Source: Mesocentrotus franciscanus (Eukaryota > Echinodermata > Echinoidea > Camarodonta > Strongylocentrotidae). Taken from it: a DNA stretch of 64,000 nt. Position numbers and translations under genes: made by a program. The DNA lies in contig CP137671.1 in the NCBI GenBank assembly GCA_037976565.1, positions 25,186,197-25,250,196 of the forward strand, read 5' to 3'. How positions within the stretch are numbered: position 1 is the stretch's first letter; every line of letters begins with the position of its first letter. Of the stretch, positions 11,701-25,519 are shown piece after piece. The notes beneath the pieces were generated by a model. It saw only the letters and a list, made by a program, of their open reading frames with translations, had not been told where the DNA came from and did no database searches.

Positions 11701-13364
11701 TCCTCTGTAAGGCTTGTTTCCCCTTCCTCTTTGATGTCTCTGCCAAGAAAGAACTGTCTGTTCATTTTTTTTGTTGCTCTTTAGTTCCTTCCCCCATTTT
11801 ACCGTGGAGCGCATTTGTGCATTAGCTATTTTGTGTACAGGGAAGTTGCATGTGACGTTCACATGTTAGAACATTTCCTCTCATCAGTAAGAAACAAGCT
11901 CATTGTGAATGCCACCTAAACCGAACAAAGCTTCTGTCGGACAATAACCTTCTTTCAACCTGAAACTTAAAGGCCCCTGAAGTTCCTGATTGACAAAAAG
12001 TAGAATTTAAAAATGTTGAGTTTTAAAATCATTTAAGAAAAAATATATGCTTGAATCATGTTGAAGAAAGAAGAAAATATGAGGATGGAGGAGGAGGATG
12101 ATTATGTTGAAAATATAGAAACAGAAGGAGTGGTTTCCTGTAAAACCAGAAATATAATTCAACAAACTTTCCAATTGTTTGAATTGGTCAAAATGAGTTT
12201 CTAGCTATGAAATAATTAAGTCACAAACTCACAATCACTACACTTTTGCAAATTTATTGCTGTGCATATGGATGTTTTTTAGTTTGGTTTTTGGTTAACG
12301 ATTTGTGACAGTTTTAGGCTGAACTGACTGTAACTTCCTCAGTTATAATAATCCCCTAGTCTAAACATCTACTGGCATGTTTGACTGAAGGTGCATGCAA
12401 TATTTTCACTGTTTCTCATTTATAGAATAGTTATTCAATAAAAAAGATAATATTTAAGATATATAGAGGAATGATCAGCATTCAAGCACTGCACACAATT
12501 ATGTTAAACACCAATTTACGATCACAAAGAGATTAGCTGATTGATTAAAGGTCATCATTGGAAGTGAGTGATTCACAAACTTGTTTAAAATTAGGTCATG
12601 TTCACCAGGTTAACAAAGTGTATAGTAACTAAAAAATGTATTGTATGAAGTGTGAACATCAAATTCCATGCACCCTGGGGTTTACATGTACCTTTTAACT
12701 TTTGTGAAAAACATAATAGTTTAACCTGGGATTTATAACTGCCCTGGATGATAAATCAACAATGGGAACAGGGATTGAATATTGCAGGCATGTAAATGCC
12801 TTGTAAAAAAGGAAAAAATGTGTGAAATTAATCTGTAATAATATATCAAAATTGCTCTTGTATTACCGGTATTGATTATTGGAAGCTGTGTGTATATTTG
12901 AATTTCAGGAGGAAAAAGTGTAACTGTTCGGTATTTCGTATTTCCTAATTCCTATTTTTTTTAAAGAGCTTTCAAATGCTAGATTACATGTATATTGTAT
13001 TCTAGTCTCATTTACTTTTCTTTCTTCTTTTCCTTCTCTTTAACAAAGTATATATTATGTGTTATTTAATAAATACTAAATACTGTATCATTTAATATTA
13101 CTATTTTATCTTCATGATGTGTATTATGAATACATGTATCTAGGCCTGTAGTGAATAGAAATGGGTCAGTTGGTCAAGTTTGTATGTACAATGTATGTCA
13201 GTCAGTCATCGGTCAGCCATCAGTCATTGTCATAAACTTATCTCAAGTATAATGATCACAATGTAGGCCACTAGGTGAACAGATTTAATAACCTCCTGTG
13301 AAGCTGTTAGTCCGGCCCAGCATACATATACTGTACATGTACCTCTATGTACATGTGGTGCATA

Positions 13365-13710
13365 TGAATGAATCTTCTACATGTACTTGTGAAGTGGGGA
13401 ATATGGATTGATATTAAATAGAGAATAATACATTGTCAGTCACATCTAAAATGAAGTACATGCATTAATATGTATTAGTCTTCTACATGTACATGTACTT
13501 GTGAAGTGGGGAATAGGGATTGATATTAAATCGAGAATGATATTAAAGAGAAATAGAGAATGTTATCTAAAATGAAGTACATGTATGAATGAAGGAACAA
13601 ACAAAGTACATACACTGTACATGAATTTGAATGAATCTTCTACTTACAAAACAGGGAATAGGGATTTACTAAAAGAAAGAATGATGAATTACATTTAAAA
13701 TGAAGTACCG
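13365..13710. repeat. three diverged tandem copies
   Basis: The order tcttctacatgtac, gtggggaata-ggattgatatt, agagaat, aaaatgaagtac recurs from about 13370, 13478 and 13634. Copies are 110-155 bases, rich in ACATGTAC. Confidence 0.6.
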
Positions 13711-16700
13711 GTACATGTACATGTAGCTCAATCTACTAGCAAATATGCATGTCTCTTTTATTCTACAATGCACATTGAATGTTGAAAATAAAAAGGAGAA
13801 ATATTGTAGGCGATTCAACGTCACAGTTCTCTTCCTCTTTTTTTTAATGCTGTTTGGATATTTTCTTAAATTATAATCAATGAATCGAATGATTGTGTAG
13901 CTCTGTCAAAATGCTTAAAGGTATTACAAAGTTTTGGTATGGGGTCATGAATTTGGTTCAAATGAACATATTGGAAGCATATGCGATTTTATAATATTCA
14001 ATGATCATTGTCGCGGTGGAAATCGAGTCTAAAGTGATGAGATTGTAAATAATAAACTCTTTATGTTGTATAGCGCCCTCTCAAGACTGATATTACCTTA
14101 GCTTTAAAACAATGTTTCTTGACAACAATCGTCCGATTTGCTATTCCCATTTGGAAATTATATATTGGAACTGCATATTCTGAGGTTTTCATGGTCGCAG
14201 CTACCATGGAATGGCCTTAGGCGCTACATGTATTTGAAATACACTGTATTTGAAATTTACCGGGAGCACCGGTAAATTTTGATTATTCAATTTGCTCGAA
14301 AGCAGAAGTGTTTTAGGGGCTAATTTTTTGAGTGCTTATAATACATCCACATGGGCATCCAAATATATCAAAAATTTAAAGAATTACTATCCATCCAATT
14401 TCAAAATTTCCCAAAACTTTGCATTACCTTTAATCACTGCACTTCCAAGTATTGATGCTTCTTTTTCTTTTGGTATTGAAAACTGGACTCTAGCAAAGGT
14501 GTAAATGGTATCATAGAAAATATTTGCCGAAAGGCTTAACATCTTAACCCTTTGTTTGGATTTAGATAAGGTATTTCACACATTTTGATAGCCTGACTAC
14601 CAGGCTAAAGGAGTTTCCCCAACTTTTGTTGAGAATGTTTTGGTAGAGTACAACAAAATCTAGCTACGTCTCTGTTGGTTTCACAAAACTTTGTATTTTT
14701 GTTCTTCAATTTTCAACATATTGTCTAACTTTCCCAGTTTGTTTTATTTGTAACAAATGTTGATAACAAAAATAAATTTTTCAACAAAGCAGTTTAGTGA
14801 GTTTCATGAAATTCATACATTGCCATTGGTAAGCTCCCTGCCCCTTCACTTAGATTGTTACATTGTATTTAACTTTTTGTTTTTCTATTGGACATGTTTC
14901 AGGCCTACATGTACGTGTAAGCGTGTTGGTTGTTTTAGGGTCTGAACAGTTTTGGCTGTAGACTACATATATAGGTGTTTAATCTACTAGTATTGTGTTA
15001 TTTTAATAGGCTTGGCTCAAGTTCTGACTTCTTAACTTCCAATAAGGTCTGTACTGGCAGACTAGAATTATTCATACAAGAAGATGCCTGTGCAACTGCA
15101 AGCGCTTGCAGGACAAATAAGCCAGATAGGTCGCATGGTGGAAATTTCCACTGTTTTTAGTGGCTTGAATACATGTACATCAGCGTAACAGTGTCGATTT
15201 GTTGCTTGTATAACGGGGAGGGAGAGGCTAGTAGCTTCACCACATCACTACGGTACTTTATTTGCCCCATGATATTGTCATACATGTATATTAATAGTTT
15301 GAATAATTATGCCCCGGCCCCACTGACCACATAGTTTTATGTTAATTCTATGTCTTTGAACAGAAGGGAAAGAGCCATGAACTGGAATCAATACAAATTC
15401 TGTCCATACGTATACGTGACATTATCGAACGACATGGACAATGAGAACTTTTTGCAGGATGAAATATTTCTGCATTGTATACTTTTCCATTCAGAGATCT
15501 TAGAATTAAAACAAAAATTAATTCCCTTCTGATTCTATCTGGTACTGTCGAGAATGGATGTCTCCCGAGGGAACTCTTAAGGGCTTGTCACATTTCTCCT
15601 GCGCATATTCTACATGTACTTCACTACAATTTTTTAATGCCTGTACAAGTAAACATCTAGGCCTGGCTGTCGGACATGATATTATTGATATGTTAATTGC
15701 TGGCATATTTTTTATTATGATTATACTGTTTGACAGACAGCTCTTATCACCCTTGGGATCATAGGTATGTTTGGATGTCATTTCTATTCACAATAAATGA
15801 GTCCAAGGTGTTTGGCTTTGTAACTATTTTAGGACAGCAGTCAGAATGGTCTGTTTTTACTTACTAGTCTAGGTGCTCAGACTTAGTGTTTGAACTGTTC
15901 ATGGGTGACAGTGGACTTGAGCATGGTTAATAAAGGAACATTGATAAGGAAGGCTTACAAGTGCAATAAAAAGTTAATGGGAGTGAAGTGTCATCGGTAA
16001 TTGATTGTAATATTTTCACTGGGTCTGTAACAATTGCCAGTATGAGTCAGCCAAATTCAGATACCTGTACCATGATGTAGCCTGTAGGCCTACAAGTATT
16101 CAAAATATTTGATAGACAGAATTTTGTTTAAAAAGATTAAAAATACAGAATCTGATACTAAAAAATGGTCAGTTTCATAAATGGACAGGCAAACATTTTA
16201 TGTATCTCAATAATATGAGAATAACTTGAGAAAACTATTTGGAAATTCATGACCTGAAACAATTTTTCAGAAAGAAATCTAAAAACAGATGGACCTGCAG
16301 CAGGTAAACAATGTAGATTTGTTACAGTGTAAGCGTACATGGTATTAAAATGGGAAATAACAACCAATAATAGTGACGAAAAGTCTCTCTGAAAGTGGTT
16401 CAGTTCAAGTAGGTGTAAAATGAGCCATTCATTTGATCCTCACTGTTGATGTTTGCAGCAGTGTCAGGTTGTCATGTCGTTGCCGAGGTAACAGGCTCAC
16501 CAGGTGATGGATGAGCTTGCCAACACGTCCAGGGACCTTGATGGACCCCTTTGTAACCTTTGACATCCTTCACCCCCCTCCTCCCTCCATCTTTCCCTTC
16601 TCCTCGATCCCTCCACCAATCTTTTTTGCCAAGTCAAGTGTCGACTTTCCAAGTTTTGATAACTGAAATGAACACGGAGTGCTTGCATCAAATGCACTCA

Positions 16701-17805
16701 GCTTGATTTCTTCTTTGGGGAGGGCCAAGGGGTAGGGGGGGGGCAGAGTACCAGCTTTGCCTCAAGGGTTATCCTGAAGGCTGAAGCAGTAGAATAATAC
16801 ATGAAATGAGATTAGATTTACACTTGATACTTGAACCTAATTTTGGGAAGGAACATCATGAACAATTTTCTGCTATTTTTATGCAGAAATGGCACCTTCT
16901 TTGTTGTTGTTGTTCCTTGTAAATTTGATATATTCGTTTGCATCTTCCTACAGTGGGTCTTGTTCTTTTGAGTACCACCTGCTTTTTTATGTTTATTTTT
17001 GTTATTTTTCTTTACCTCATCATTTTTATTTTCATCAAAGTTTGAACCCCTTTCATCACATTGCAAGTAGGTTGTCAGAGACAGTGCAAATATTATCATC
17101 AACTTTTTATGTCATGTCAGCAATCTGCGTTCTTAAGTGGGAAATATGAAACCCCCATTAACCAAACACTGATTGTTAGCAGAGTCTGACAGACAAAATA
17201 TTCCTATTCAATAAGAGATAAAGGGGTTATCTCCCAAACACGAGAGGCCAACTCACATACAATGGAATCACTTCTCCAATGTTTGGAAGCTGTAAACAAC
17301 ATTTGGGTTCTACATGTACCCTGGATCAGGGCAACCCTTCTCTCTCTCTTCCTATTGGATGGCAATGACCTGGCCCAGTACACGCCTCCTGTGTTGTGCC
17401 CCCTAACATCACCTGATCTTTGGAGAGCAGTATGCGTCACAGTCAGGTTCACATCCCAAGTACACTGTATATAGTTTTATGGTTGAATATAATGCTTTAT
17501 TATATTTTTATATCCCTGGTGTTGTTTGTTGGTAAATGTAGGTCTAGATTTGTTTCATGTTCATCTTTTGGGGGTTTTCTTTTCCCCTGTCCTTTCCCTT
17601 TCTCCCATCCCCCGTTTTACATTCATTGAATAGTCGATCCATTGTTGTTTATCAATCAATGCAGGGTTAGTATTTTTTGAATTGGAGCCGACAGCCTTTT
17701 TTGCGGCTTGAAACGTTCACAAATTGCCAACCTTTAAAAAAAAGTCAAATTACTTTTACAAATATACAGTGTACAGTATTGTACTGGCATGCAGGGAAAT
17801 TCTAT

Positions 17806-17875
17806 TGCCAAAATCTTTCGCGGTATTTAACTTTCGTGAATCAGGACTCCTCACGAAATTCACCAAAAAAAAATG
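17806..17875. repeat. CGCGG/CGTGAA MITE fragment
   Basis: tttcgcggtatttaactt, tcgtgaatcaggac and cacgaaattcacc show partial inverted symmetry and resemble the repeat at 1185-1350. The boundaries are uncertain. Confidence 0.35.
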
Positions 17876-19053
17876 TGGTTTTAGAGCGCCCTTCAAGTCA
17901 GCAGATGATGTAAACCTGGAATTTCATTTTTAATTCAATTGGAGTGAACCGTCAAATCATTCTTTATTCTCTGTATTCATTTTCGCATACTGGCAACCAT
18001 TACCTAAAGACAGAAGCCCCTTTTCTTATGGCAACCATAAAGTGGGCTACCACATTCACGTGGGATACACGTGATCAATAATTTTCCTCTCTCCTTATTT
18101 TCTGTGGTTATGGTACTGTCTCGTGTTTCTCCATACGGCTTTGCACCTGTTTGGCAATTAAATTAATTCAGTTTGCATTTACAGGTTTATTATCAGTTTT
18201 GGGATGTCCCTCCATATATACCCATACACATGTTTTTCTATCTGTATATTTCCAGTTGAATAGAGATTAGACAATGCTTTTAATGAATTTGATATTGCTT
18301 TTCATTATTATCTGAAAGTTTCTGTATGTTGACCTGACATAGCAACACATGTAGTGCATGACTGGAAAAAATAGATTAATCACTAATATTTTAAAGATAC
18401 TGTACAAAAGTAAGGGTCCTCTTGTATCTTGTAAACTAACTGTAGTTAAAATTGTAGGGTCTTTTATTTGTATCAGTGTCTTGTAAGAGACCAATGGGCA
18501 TTACCACATTATTTTTTCAAAGTTCCTCTAGTTCCCAGCAGGTTTATACAGAGCTCAGTTGACATGTGCAGGGTTGCACACGGCGTGCTAATATGCAGTC
18601 TGACATTAAGAAAGACAAATACAAAACAAAACAAACAACAAATAAAGTCTAATATAATGAACTCATATACATACTGGTACATCGATCTCAAATTCATTTG
18701 TGTGAGTATATAATCAGAAGGAAAAAAATCCAAGGTTAGGTGAACGACAAAAATAATGGACAAAAGCATGTGTACAGGTTCATGAACTTGAAAAGTGCAA
18801 TGCACTCGTGCATTACATGGCACATTTGATACTGCACATGTGACTGGCTTCATTAGTGCAGCTAAAGGTACATCAACAATCATCTTTTATGTGAGGGCAA
18901 TCAACTTGCAGATGACAAGCTAATTTTCCTGAATATGATGTATTGTTATTTGTTGCAGTGCAGTGCTTGAGGTATTCAAAGGTGTTTACAAGATGTATAT
19001 TGATTTTTAATTATGTGTACAAACAACAAAAGAATGGTAGTATTAGCTGCTTA

Positions 19054-19107
19054 GAGCCAGAAGGGGTGTTAACTCTATTTCTGCAGGAACCAGAAGGGTG
19101 TTAACCC
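19054..19107. repeat. direct duplication of AGCCAGAAGG motif
   Basis: gagccagaaggggtgttaac and aaccagaagggtgttaac lie 34 bases apart. The same word occurs at 32276-32297 and inverted at 36027-36076. Confidence 0.6.
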
Positions 19108-20761
19108 ATATCATTTAATTGTCATTCTTCAAACACCTGTCTAGATTAATAATCAATTACTTGATGCTTATTGATTTTTTTATATTTTTTAATGGACCCT
19201 GAATCAGCATTAATGTGCTGTTGTAATATGATCGTGCATGATGAAGCAGATAATGAGCTATTTTTGCTCAAGAGTGACAATTGTGTATATGGTGAGCAAA
19301 CAGTTTGAATGTTTACTCACTTGCTCAAACAGTGGGCAAGCAAGACAGCCTGCATAGTGACAGATACATTGTAGCATGACTAAGCAAAATTCGCCTTTTT
19401 ATTGGAGGTGGGGAGAGGGTGTTGGAGTTATATTGATACATGTATGTAGTTTAATTGATTGCTGTCAAGTATGAAGCCCTGTTCACATATAGGTCACGGT
19501 AAACTTCTGGGTTGAATTAAACGTAGTGCGCTTCACATTTCTGTATATCTTATAACATGCAGAAGCGGGTTCACATAGGACCATTGTTGCACCGTGGTAG
19601 TACATATATAATCCTTGGTTGCACTGTATCCACTGTTTTTCATCCAACTTGCCATTCATTTACATGTTAAGAAGAAATAAAAGGGCATGCCACAGTTAAG
19701 CACACAGTGTGAAAGAGCTTTTAGGTATTGAGTTTATCACTCTACATTAAATATGGATATTAATACAGTAAGTGCTGGTATCCGCCCGGTTCTTATGCTC
19801 ATGTATCTCTCTTTGTCTATATGCAATCCTGCCAATTTTAATTTTGGCAATTCCAACCTGCCAATCATTCATTTATATGTGTAACATATCAAGCAGTTTG
19901 GAATAATGAAGGCCTCACCATAAAGGGGTACCGGTACTGTAAACATCTTACTTTGCAGGCACAAACCCCTGTCAGTTGATGTGTGTGTATTAAACAGTGT
20001 CTGCACTATGAGACTATCACTAGGCCGATTGGTTCTGTAGTTTAGCCGCTTCAGACAAGACATCGTACAAAAACTGTGAAATATAAAAGAACACTGTTTA
20101 TTGCTGCAATGATTTATTGGAATTACAAATGTCTCAGCAAAATATAAAGGATTGATTACTACAATAGAGCATATTTTTGTTATCTCACAGGGCAAATAGC
20201 TATTAAAATCAAGTGGATCATGTACATGTACATTAGATGTCATATTATCAAATAAGAATGCACTTGGCCCTTCAATTTTTTATGATAATACGATTAGTTT
20301 GATTGATGTATTTGTACATGATATATAAGAACATGTGATAATTGTTAGGGCTCTTTATCTGATATTATTGAGGGAAGGCGTGAAATCAGGTGTTAAATGT
20401 GTGAAGATATTATTCTGTTATCATAACTTATTTATAAGTTAGATTATTTATGGTTAAGAGTCGATTTGTTCTGTTTTTGCTCGTTAGTTGTTGGGTTTTT
20501 CCTGAGCATCTTCATCCCTATTTCTCCTAGTAGATTGTGAAAAATTTCAGGTGAATCCAGTCAAGCAGATGCATGATATGGACATTTCTTTCACTTTCAT
20601 TTACCCTCATGAAACACCTCATTTTTTGTATAGGATTGATTAATATAATATGTGCATTTAAATCCTAGGCAGCAGCAATATACATGATTGTTTTTTTGTA
20701 TGTATGTATGTTTTGCTTGTGATCGCTTTGACTATAAATCTGTGTCTTAATAATTTCTCCC

Positions 20762-20878
20762 AACTTTCTCTCTCGTTCTCTTTCTCTTTCTCTTTTTCTT
20801 TCATTTCACTGTCCTTTTCTCCTTTCTTTAACATTTTGTCTCTCTTTCTCTTTCTCTCCCTCTCTCTCTCTCTCTTTC
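20762..20878. repeat. CT-rich tract before sestrin exon
   Basis: 117 bases of mostly C and T end about 30 bases before the acceptor at 20909. It may act as an extended polypyrimidine tract. Confidence 0.85.
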
Positions 20879-20909
20879 CATGTCTCTCATTCTCATCTAC
20901 CCCCTGCAG

Positions 20910-21091
20910 ACAGCTGCTCGTCACAGATGCTCGTGCGTGATGGGATTACAAGAGAGCGAGTTCTTGTCGCAGGCGGAGATCGGGAGTGGTTGCAGGGGCT
21001 GGAGCATGTACCCCCTAAAATCCAAGACCTCTACGAGCTCATCAAACTCCTTTCACATCGGCCGTGGCTTATCACACAAGAATTAATAGAG
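20910..21091 (+). CDS. sesn: sestrin exon with catalytic-Cys motif, frameshifted
   Basis: The exon starts after ccctgcag, reads [18 protein letters not shown], then continues one frame back as [14 protein letters not shown] and [12 protein letters not shown] to a GTGAAT donor. Vertebrate sestrins read AARHQCSYLV, 13 residues from CS to GGD, then GGDPKWLNGLE. The exon is 182 bases, and one added base gives 183 and restores both phase and the 13-residue spacing. The break lies in the gagttcttgtcg stretch near 20960-20970. The Cys of RHRCS is the residue equivalent to human SESN2 Cys125. I infer a missing base in the assembly rather than a dead gene, because all downstream exons are intact. Confidence 0.92.
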
Positions 21092-22045
21092 GTGAATTTT
21101 AGAGTTACAGTGGGTTATGATATGACAAATCTCTGGAGAAATACCTAATGTAACTCTCTGTGAGGGACCTATTGAAAAAAATGAACATGAATTAGGTATG
21201 TACTGTATGATAGAAATACCTCAGGCGAGTTTTGCGCCCTTTATCATTTATGAACTATCATACACCTAGTAAAGATTAACAATGTAAAATAAAATTGATA
21301 TAAAACAAAAAGGAAAAATGTGAATCCCAGTTTATGGAAATGATATTATAATAGAAACGTGTATGGAGTGAAGCGCTGTGTTTTATAAGTTGTTGAACCC
21401 AGCAATACTTTGAAATCCCTGCTAGCAAAATCCATCACATGTGTACCTGCCAGACAGCAAAGTCTAAATATAGCAATGCAAAGTGCAGTTCATGAGACCT
21501 GCGAAAGTCTTCAGGATTCAACAAACATTATTGCACACTAGGGGTTGCTGTTTAATACCATGATAGTGACTGATATAATGTTAAAGACTTGTGTCACTTG
21601 CTGCATGTAGCGGTTAGGTTTTCTATTGGATTCTTTTTTACCAACACCCTTAACAATTTGAGAGGTACCACTACCAAATACTTCTTTGATTAATGAAATG
21701 GAAGTGTCTGGCCTTATTGCTATGTCTATTCACAGGCTGTAATATATACATGTATGTAGGCATATATTTGCCAAATGAACTTTTCCATGAAGTTTATACT
21801 CTCATGACTATAAAGAGACTACATGTACTTGAACTTTATACCTGTTTTAAAGGTCAACACAACATTTGGTCTGTTTATATTGCATTTCTATATAATACAT
21901 GGAGAAGTACGGGTTTGAGCATTTTATTCCCTATTTTAACTCTTCATGTAATTAGAGAGGTTCGTTTGTAAAGTAAACATGTATTACATAATAACTGGAA
22001 TCTTTTTCTCATTCTGTATCCATACTCTCTGTTTCTCTCTGACAG
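21092..22045 (+). other. sestrin intron
   Basis: AT-rich. It holds one small inverted pair (tgtatgatag and ctatcataca, near 21204 and 21260). No other feature was seen. Confidence 0.6.
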
Positions 22046-22243
22046 AAATTACTGAAAGGTCCCCACAATTGGACGTTATCGGAACTAGTCCAAGCCTGTG
22101 TCCTCATCTCCCACTTCACATCACTACCAAGCTTCATCTACGGCTGCGGCATCAACCCTGAAATCGACATGGACGGAGGTCACACGCTAAGACCGCCCTC
22201 TCTGTCGGACGAGTCGGGTCTTTCAAATAACAATAAGCCAAAT
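22046..22243 (+). CDS. sesn: sestrin exon, end of N-terminal domain
   Basis: 66 codons in phase 0-0 between ctctgacag and GTAAGT. The peptide contains [17 protein letters not shown], then [17 protein letters not shown] and RPPSLS, matching vertebrate SWSLAELVHAVVLLTH, FGCGISPEI and RPPSVS. It ends in a polar asparagine-rich linker (SNNNKPN), the start of the disordered region between the two sestrin domains. Confidence 0.95.
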
Positions 22244-23901
22244 GTAAGTCCGAAGTAGAAAGTGTGGTGTAAAGAAATTTCATCAAAAACTAGTGTTTAG
22301 TTACGAGAAAAGGAAAGACAAAATCAATTGTTTCCAACATTTACACAGCATGTGTGAAAGCAATTACATGTATTACTATGTACAATGTATACAGATTTTG
22401 TTCTCTTTATCTCTTTCTCTATAATTGCTTTCAATGATCAAGAAATACGCTTCTATGTGTACATCATTGTAGAAAACATGAGATCGAATGCTCTTCTTAT
22501 TATTTGTTATTATTAATATTTTGGAAGGTAGAATTGGCTAAAGTGATAGTTGTGACTTCCAACAATTATTTTTCAAAATTACAGTGTTGTTCATATAAGT
22601 AGTCATCATGCATGATATTCAGGTGTGGCATACAGACAAGTACATGCACAAATAAGAGATTGTTGGTCGCAGTGTTTGATTACATATGACATTATCTATA
22701 TACATATTCTCTTGAATTGGAGAAAAATCGTACATTCACACATAGTATTGGCAGAGCAAACACATGTTTTACATTGAAATATTCCATGCTTCAAAATTGT
22801 GAATATGACAAGAGAAGTCAGTCCACAACTCAACCCTTCTCTTCCCCACCTTGGAGTGCACAAAATAGGTGGAGGAGTATTGCCCTCAGGGTGTGTACGT
22901 GCTCAACGGGAGAAACTCAGCACCAGTCTCCCTCATCCAAGTGATCTATTGACAGATATAGGGTTACCAGGGGGCTGTGGAAATTTTCGCCTTCTATCGG
23001 CACCTTGTAATATGTAGCTGGTCATCATTGCATGGTCACGCTGTTCTTAAGAAGTGCTATCACATGTTCTGATGCAATAATAAACTCAAGTGGTCAGATC
23101 TGTCTCAGTGACCACCTCTCTATAAAGGTCACCTTTGACATATAGAGGGTTACCAGGGAGCTGTGGAAATCATCACCCTTTAATCTGTGAATTAATACAA
23201 GTAGCAGAACCTCGTTGCATGGTCACGCTTGTCTCTTGAAGTGCCATTGAAGGTTAACCCTGACTTGCTGGCTACTTCTCTGTAAGGGCCACTTTCTATA
23301 GCAGGGACCTATAGTCATGACCCATATTGAGAAGACCTCTTTATTTCCTGTGGAATCTAGAAAGGCTACCTGTCTGCAATGGCCACCTGTTCAGAAAATA
23401 TCAGTTCATCCTATGATACTTGATAAGTTCATTCTATTAGAGGTTACTAAAATACATATTACAAACTGGGACCTACATTTATCTGAAAAATGATAGTCCC
23501 TGATGTAACTACATGTACTAAAGCAGTTGAAACATTTTGATTGATCTATCACAAGTGATGGTATTTATTACATCATTATCCTTTTTTCTAATTTTCAGGA
23601 ATCCTAACTGTTGATAATCGATATTCATAGAAGAATGTGCAAAAATGCAACGACAGATAACAGTTTTTTTTTGCCATAAACATTGTCAGGAATATAGAAG
23701 AATGAGAAACAAAATACATGCATGACACATTCAGATAGGGCATTTTGTCCATTCATACACAATGTTCACAGTCAAAAGAGATTGAACTGGAAGAAAAACA
23801 AATCATATAATACATGTATGGTATAAAGGAAAAACTAAAGCAAAAAAAAAAAGACTTATGTTTTATCATCATAACCAGCCCCATCTTTTTAATCATTTCA
23901 G
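22244..23901 (+). other. sestrin intron with tandem block
   Basis: It holds the diverged duplication at 22950-23310 and otherwise AT-rich DNA. No further coding exon is needed: the flanking exons join in phase 0 and the protein length fits. Confidence 0.6.
22950..23310. repeat. diverged tandem repeat, about 185-bp period
   Basis: agggttaccaggg, gctgtggaaat, gcatggtcacgct and gaagtgc recur in order from 22962 and 23146. A third partial set (ggctacttctctgtaagggcc) follows. Confidence 0.6.
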
Positions 23902-24034
23902 GAGGAGTCAGCAGGAGGGAATGTAGAGGAGCTGGTTCAGAAGATGAAGAACATCGAGAAGCAGAGCGATACAGAGGACTCTCAAGAGGAGAAAGTCAAG
24001 AAGTTTGAGAAAGTCAGGGAACAGAGTGGCCAAT
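23902..24034 (+). CDS. sesn: sestrin linker-helix exon
   Basis: The exon runs from atcatttcag to GTAAGT and leaves one base for the next codon. The peptide VEELVQKMKNIE, then DSQEEKVKKFEKV, corresponds to vertebrate VEALMEKM-LQE and SQEEM-SRFE-EK, a charged helix preceding the C-terminal domain. Composition is Glu/Lys-rich and likely coiled. Confidence 0.92.
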
Positions 24035-24979
24035 GTAAGTAAATCCTTCATACATTGTAGGTGTAGCCTATGGCCAGAGTGGGTAGTTTCTTTTTTATCT
24101 TTTTTTTTTTTTTGGGGGTATGTTGGTCTGGAGTAGTTGTCCTAAAATCTCAATCCCAATTAGGATTGTATTTTTTTATAGACTTTTCATGTATTGTACC
24201 CTTTTTTAGAAAATACTCGGGTATAAGTAAGATTTGTTTGTACTTCTTTCAGGTGCAGGGTAAATAGGAGCATTTAGCCCCGAGCCAAATGTATAGTTAT
24301 GTTATTACAAATATTTGGTATTGTTGGAACCTATTTAGCCTTACATGTAAGTAACAAGGCATGAGGGCAAACGAGAGTGTTCGAGATGCTTTCATTATCT
24401 TGCCAGAATAAAGGATGAATGGACAAAACTTTTATCGATTAAATCTGAGGAAGGGCAGCACCTGTCAGTCATTCCTTAATAGCTCAGACGGAAACCTGGC
24501 AATGGACCTAACAGAAAAGAATGATCAAGATCGAATAGAATATTCCACATTATAAAGAAGCAAACAATTCCTTGTTGACATGCCAACTCATGATGATGTC
24601 ATCTGTGAAGTCATGATTGGAAAAAGTACAAGGGAGGGTTGGAGTGCATATGGCTAGCAACATCACATTGGTATTATTATTATTAGCAACAAAGCGTCGG
24701 CAATGTAAACAGTAACATCAGTAAGCCTCGTTTAGACATGGCACTGTGAACCGGCTACAAGAAAAGAACATTTCATGTGTAAGTGCTTTGCAAGTGGGGG
24801 TGTAAACATTTGAGTTAGCTGCTGGAAATAAGGCACCTACACGTGTGCGTATTCTGTTATCTGTGTGGTATGGCATGCAGGTTTTCATGGGCGCTATGGT
24901 CATCTCGTGTTATTTTTGCCGGGGGGTGTTTTAAGCAGTTTGCAGCATCATATGGTTGAAAAGGCTTTAGCAGCATAAC

Positions 24980-25519
24980 TTAAAGGTACTATGTCCCATT
25001 CGCAGGCCAAAAAAAAATGAAAAGGTTGAATTACAACGGCATTTGAAAGCCAATACTAATTAGAACTTCCCTCAAAACAAAAGGGCTTGAAAGCATTTTT
25101 TACTGGGAAAATAACGACCATTAGTTGTCAAATCAACTTAAGTGATTGCAATCACCTAAGTAATAGTCTGATTTTCAGACCCTTTTACCAAATGGTCGTA
25201 CGTTTTGTGCTGCACAAAGATTCGATCAGTTTAATTTGGGCCATTACAAGTAGTGGGTTATTGGTGTAGACAAATGCTCATGTACCTGTTACAGCTCATT
25301 TTATGTATGTTATTACCAAAGAAAAAAAGATGTCAATCAGTCACTCAATAGTGTCTGACAGTGAAGTCTAGAAGGTAAACAGGTTTCCTTGCATAATTTG
25401 AATACTAGGACACTGCTAATGTTTAAATTTCACAGATAGGACATACATGACATATTCATAATTCCTGCAAAGTTCTACAGAATTTGACGTTGGCTGCAAA
25501 AGGGACATAGTATCTTTAA
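24980..25519. mobile_element. TTAA-ended MITE, copy 1
   Basis: It starts ttaaaggtactatgtccc and ends gggacatagtatctttaa, about 28-bp terminal inverted repeats with TTAA at both limits. The interior (gctcattttatgtatgttat, tcactcaatagtgtctgaca) is nearly the same as 45087-45645. TTAA targets are typical of piggyBac-type transposases. It has no coding capacity. Confidence 0.8.

Larger units (their letters stand above)
6085..20909 (+). other. large sestrin intron
   Basis: 14.8 kb between two certain exons. It holds a SINE (6875-7244), a LINE 3' end (8090-8415), a TA run, a G/T-rich tandem block (10955-11145), CT tracts, a triplicated block (13365-13710), a SINE-like CGCG fragment (17806-17875) and AGCCAGAAGG repeats (19054-19107). 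No internal gene was found on either strand. Confidence 0.7.

Noticed and set aside
11417..11862. Arg/Glu- and Ser/Leu-rich open frames on both strands
   Set aside because: They are products of the CT/GA tract.
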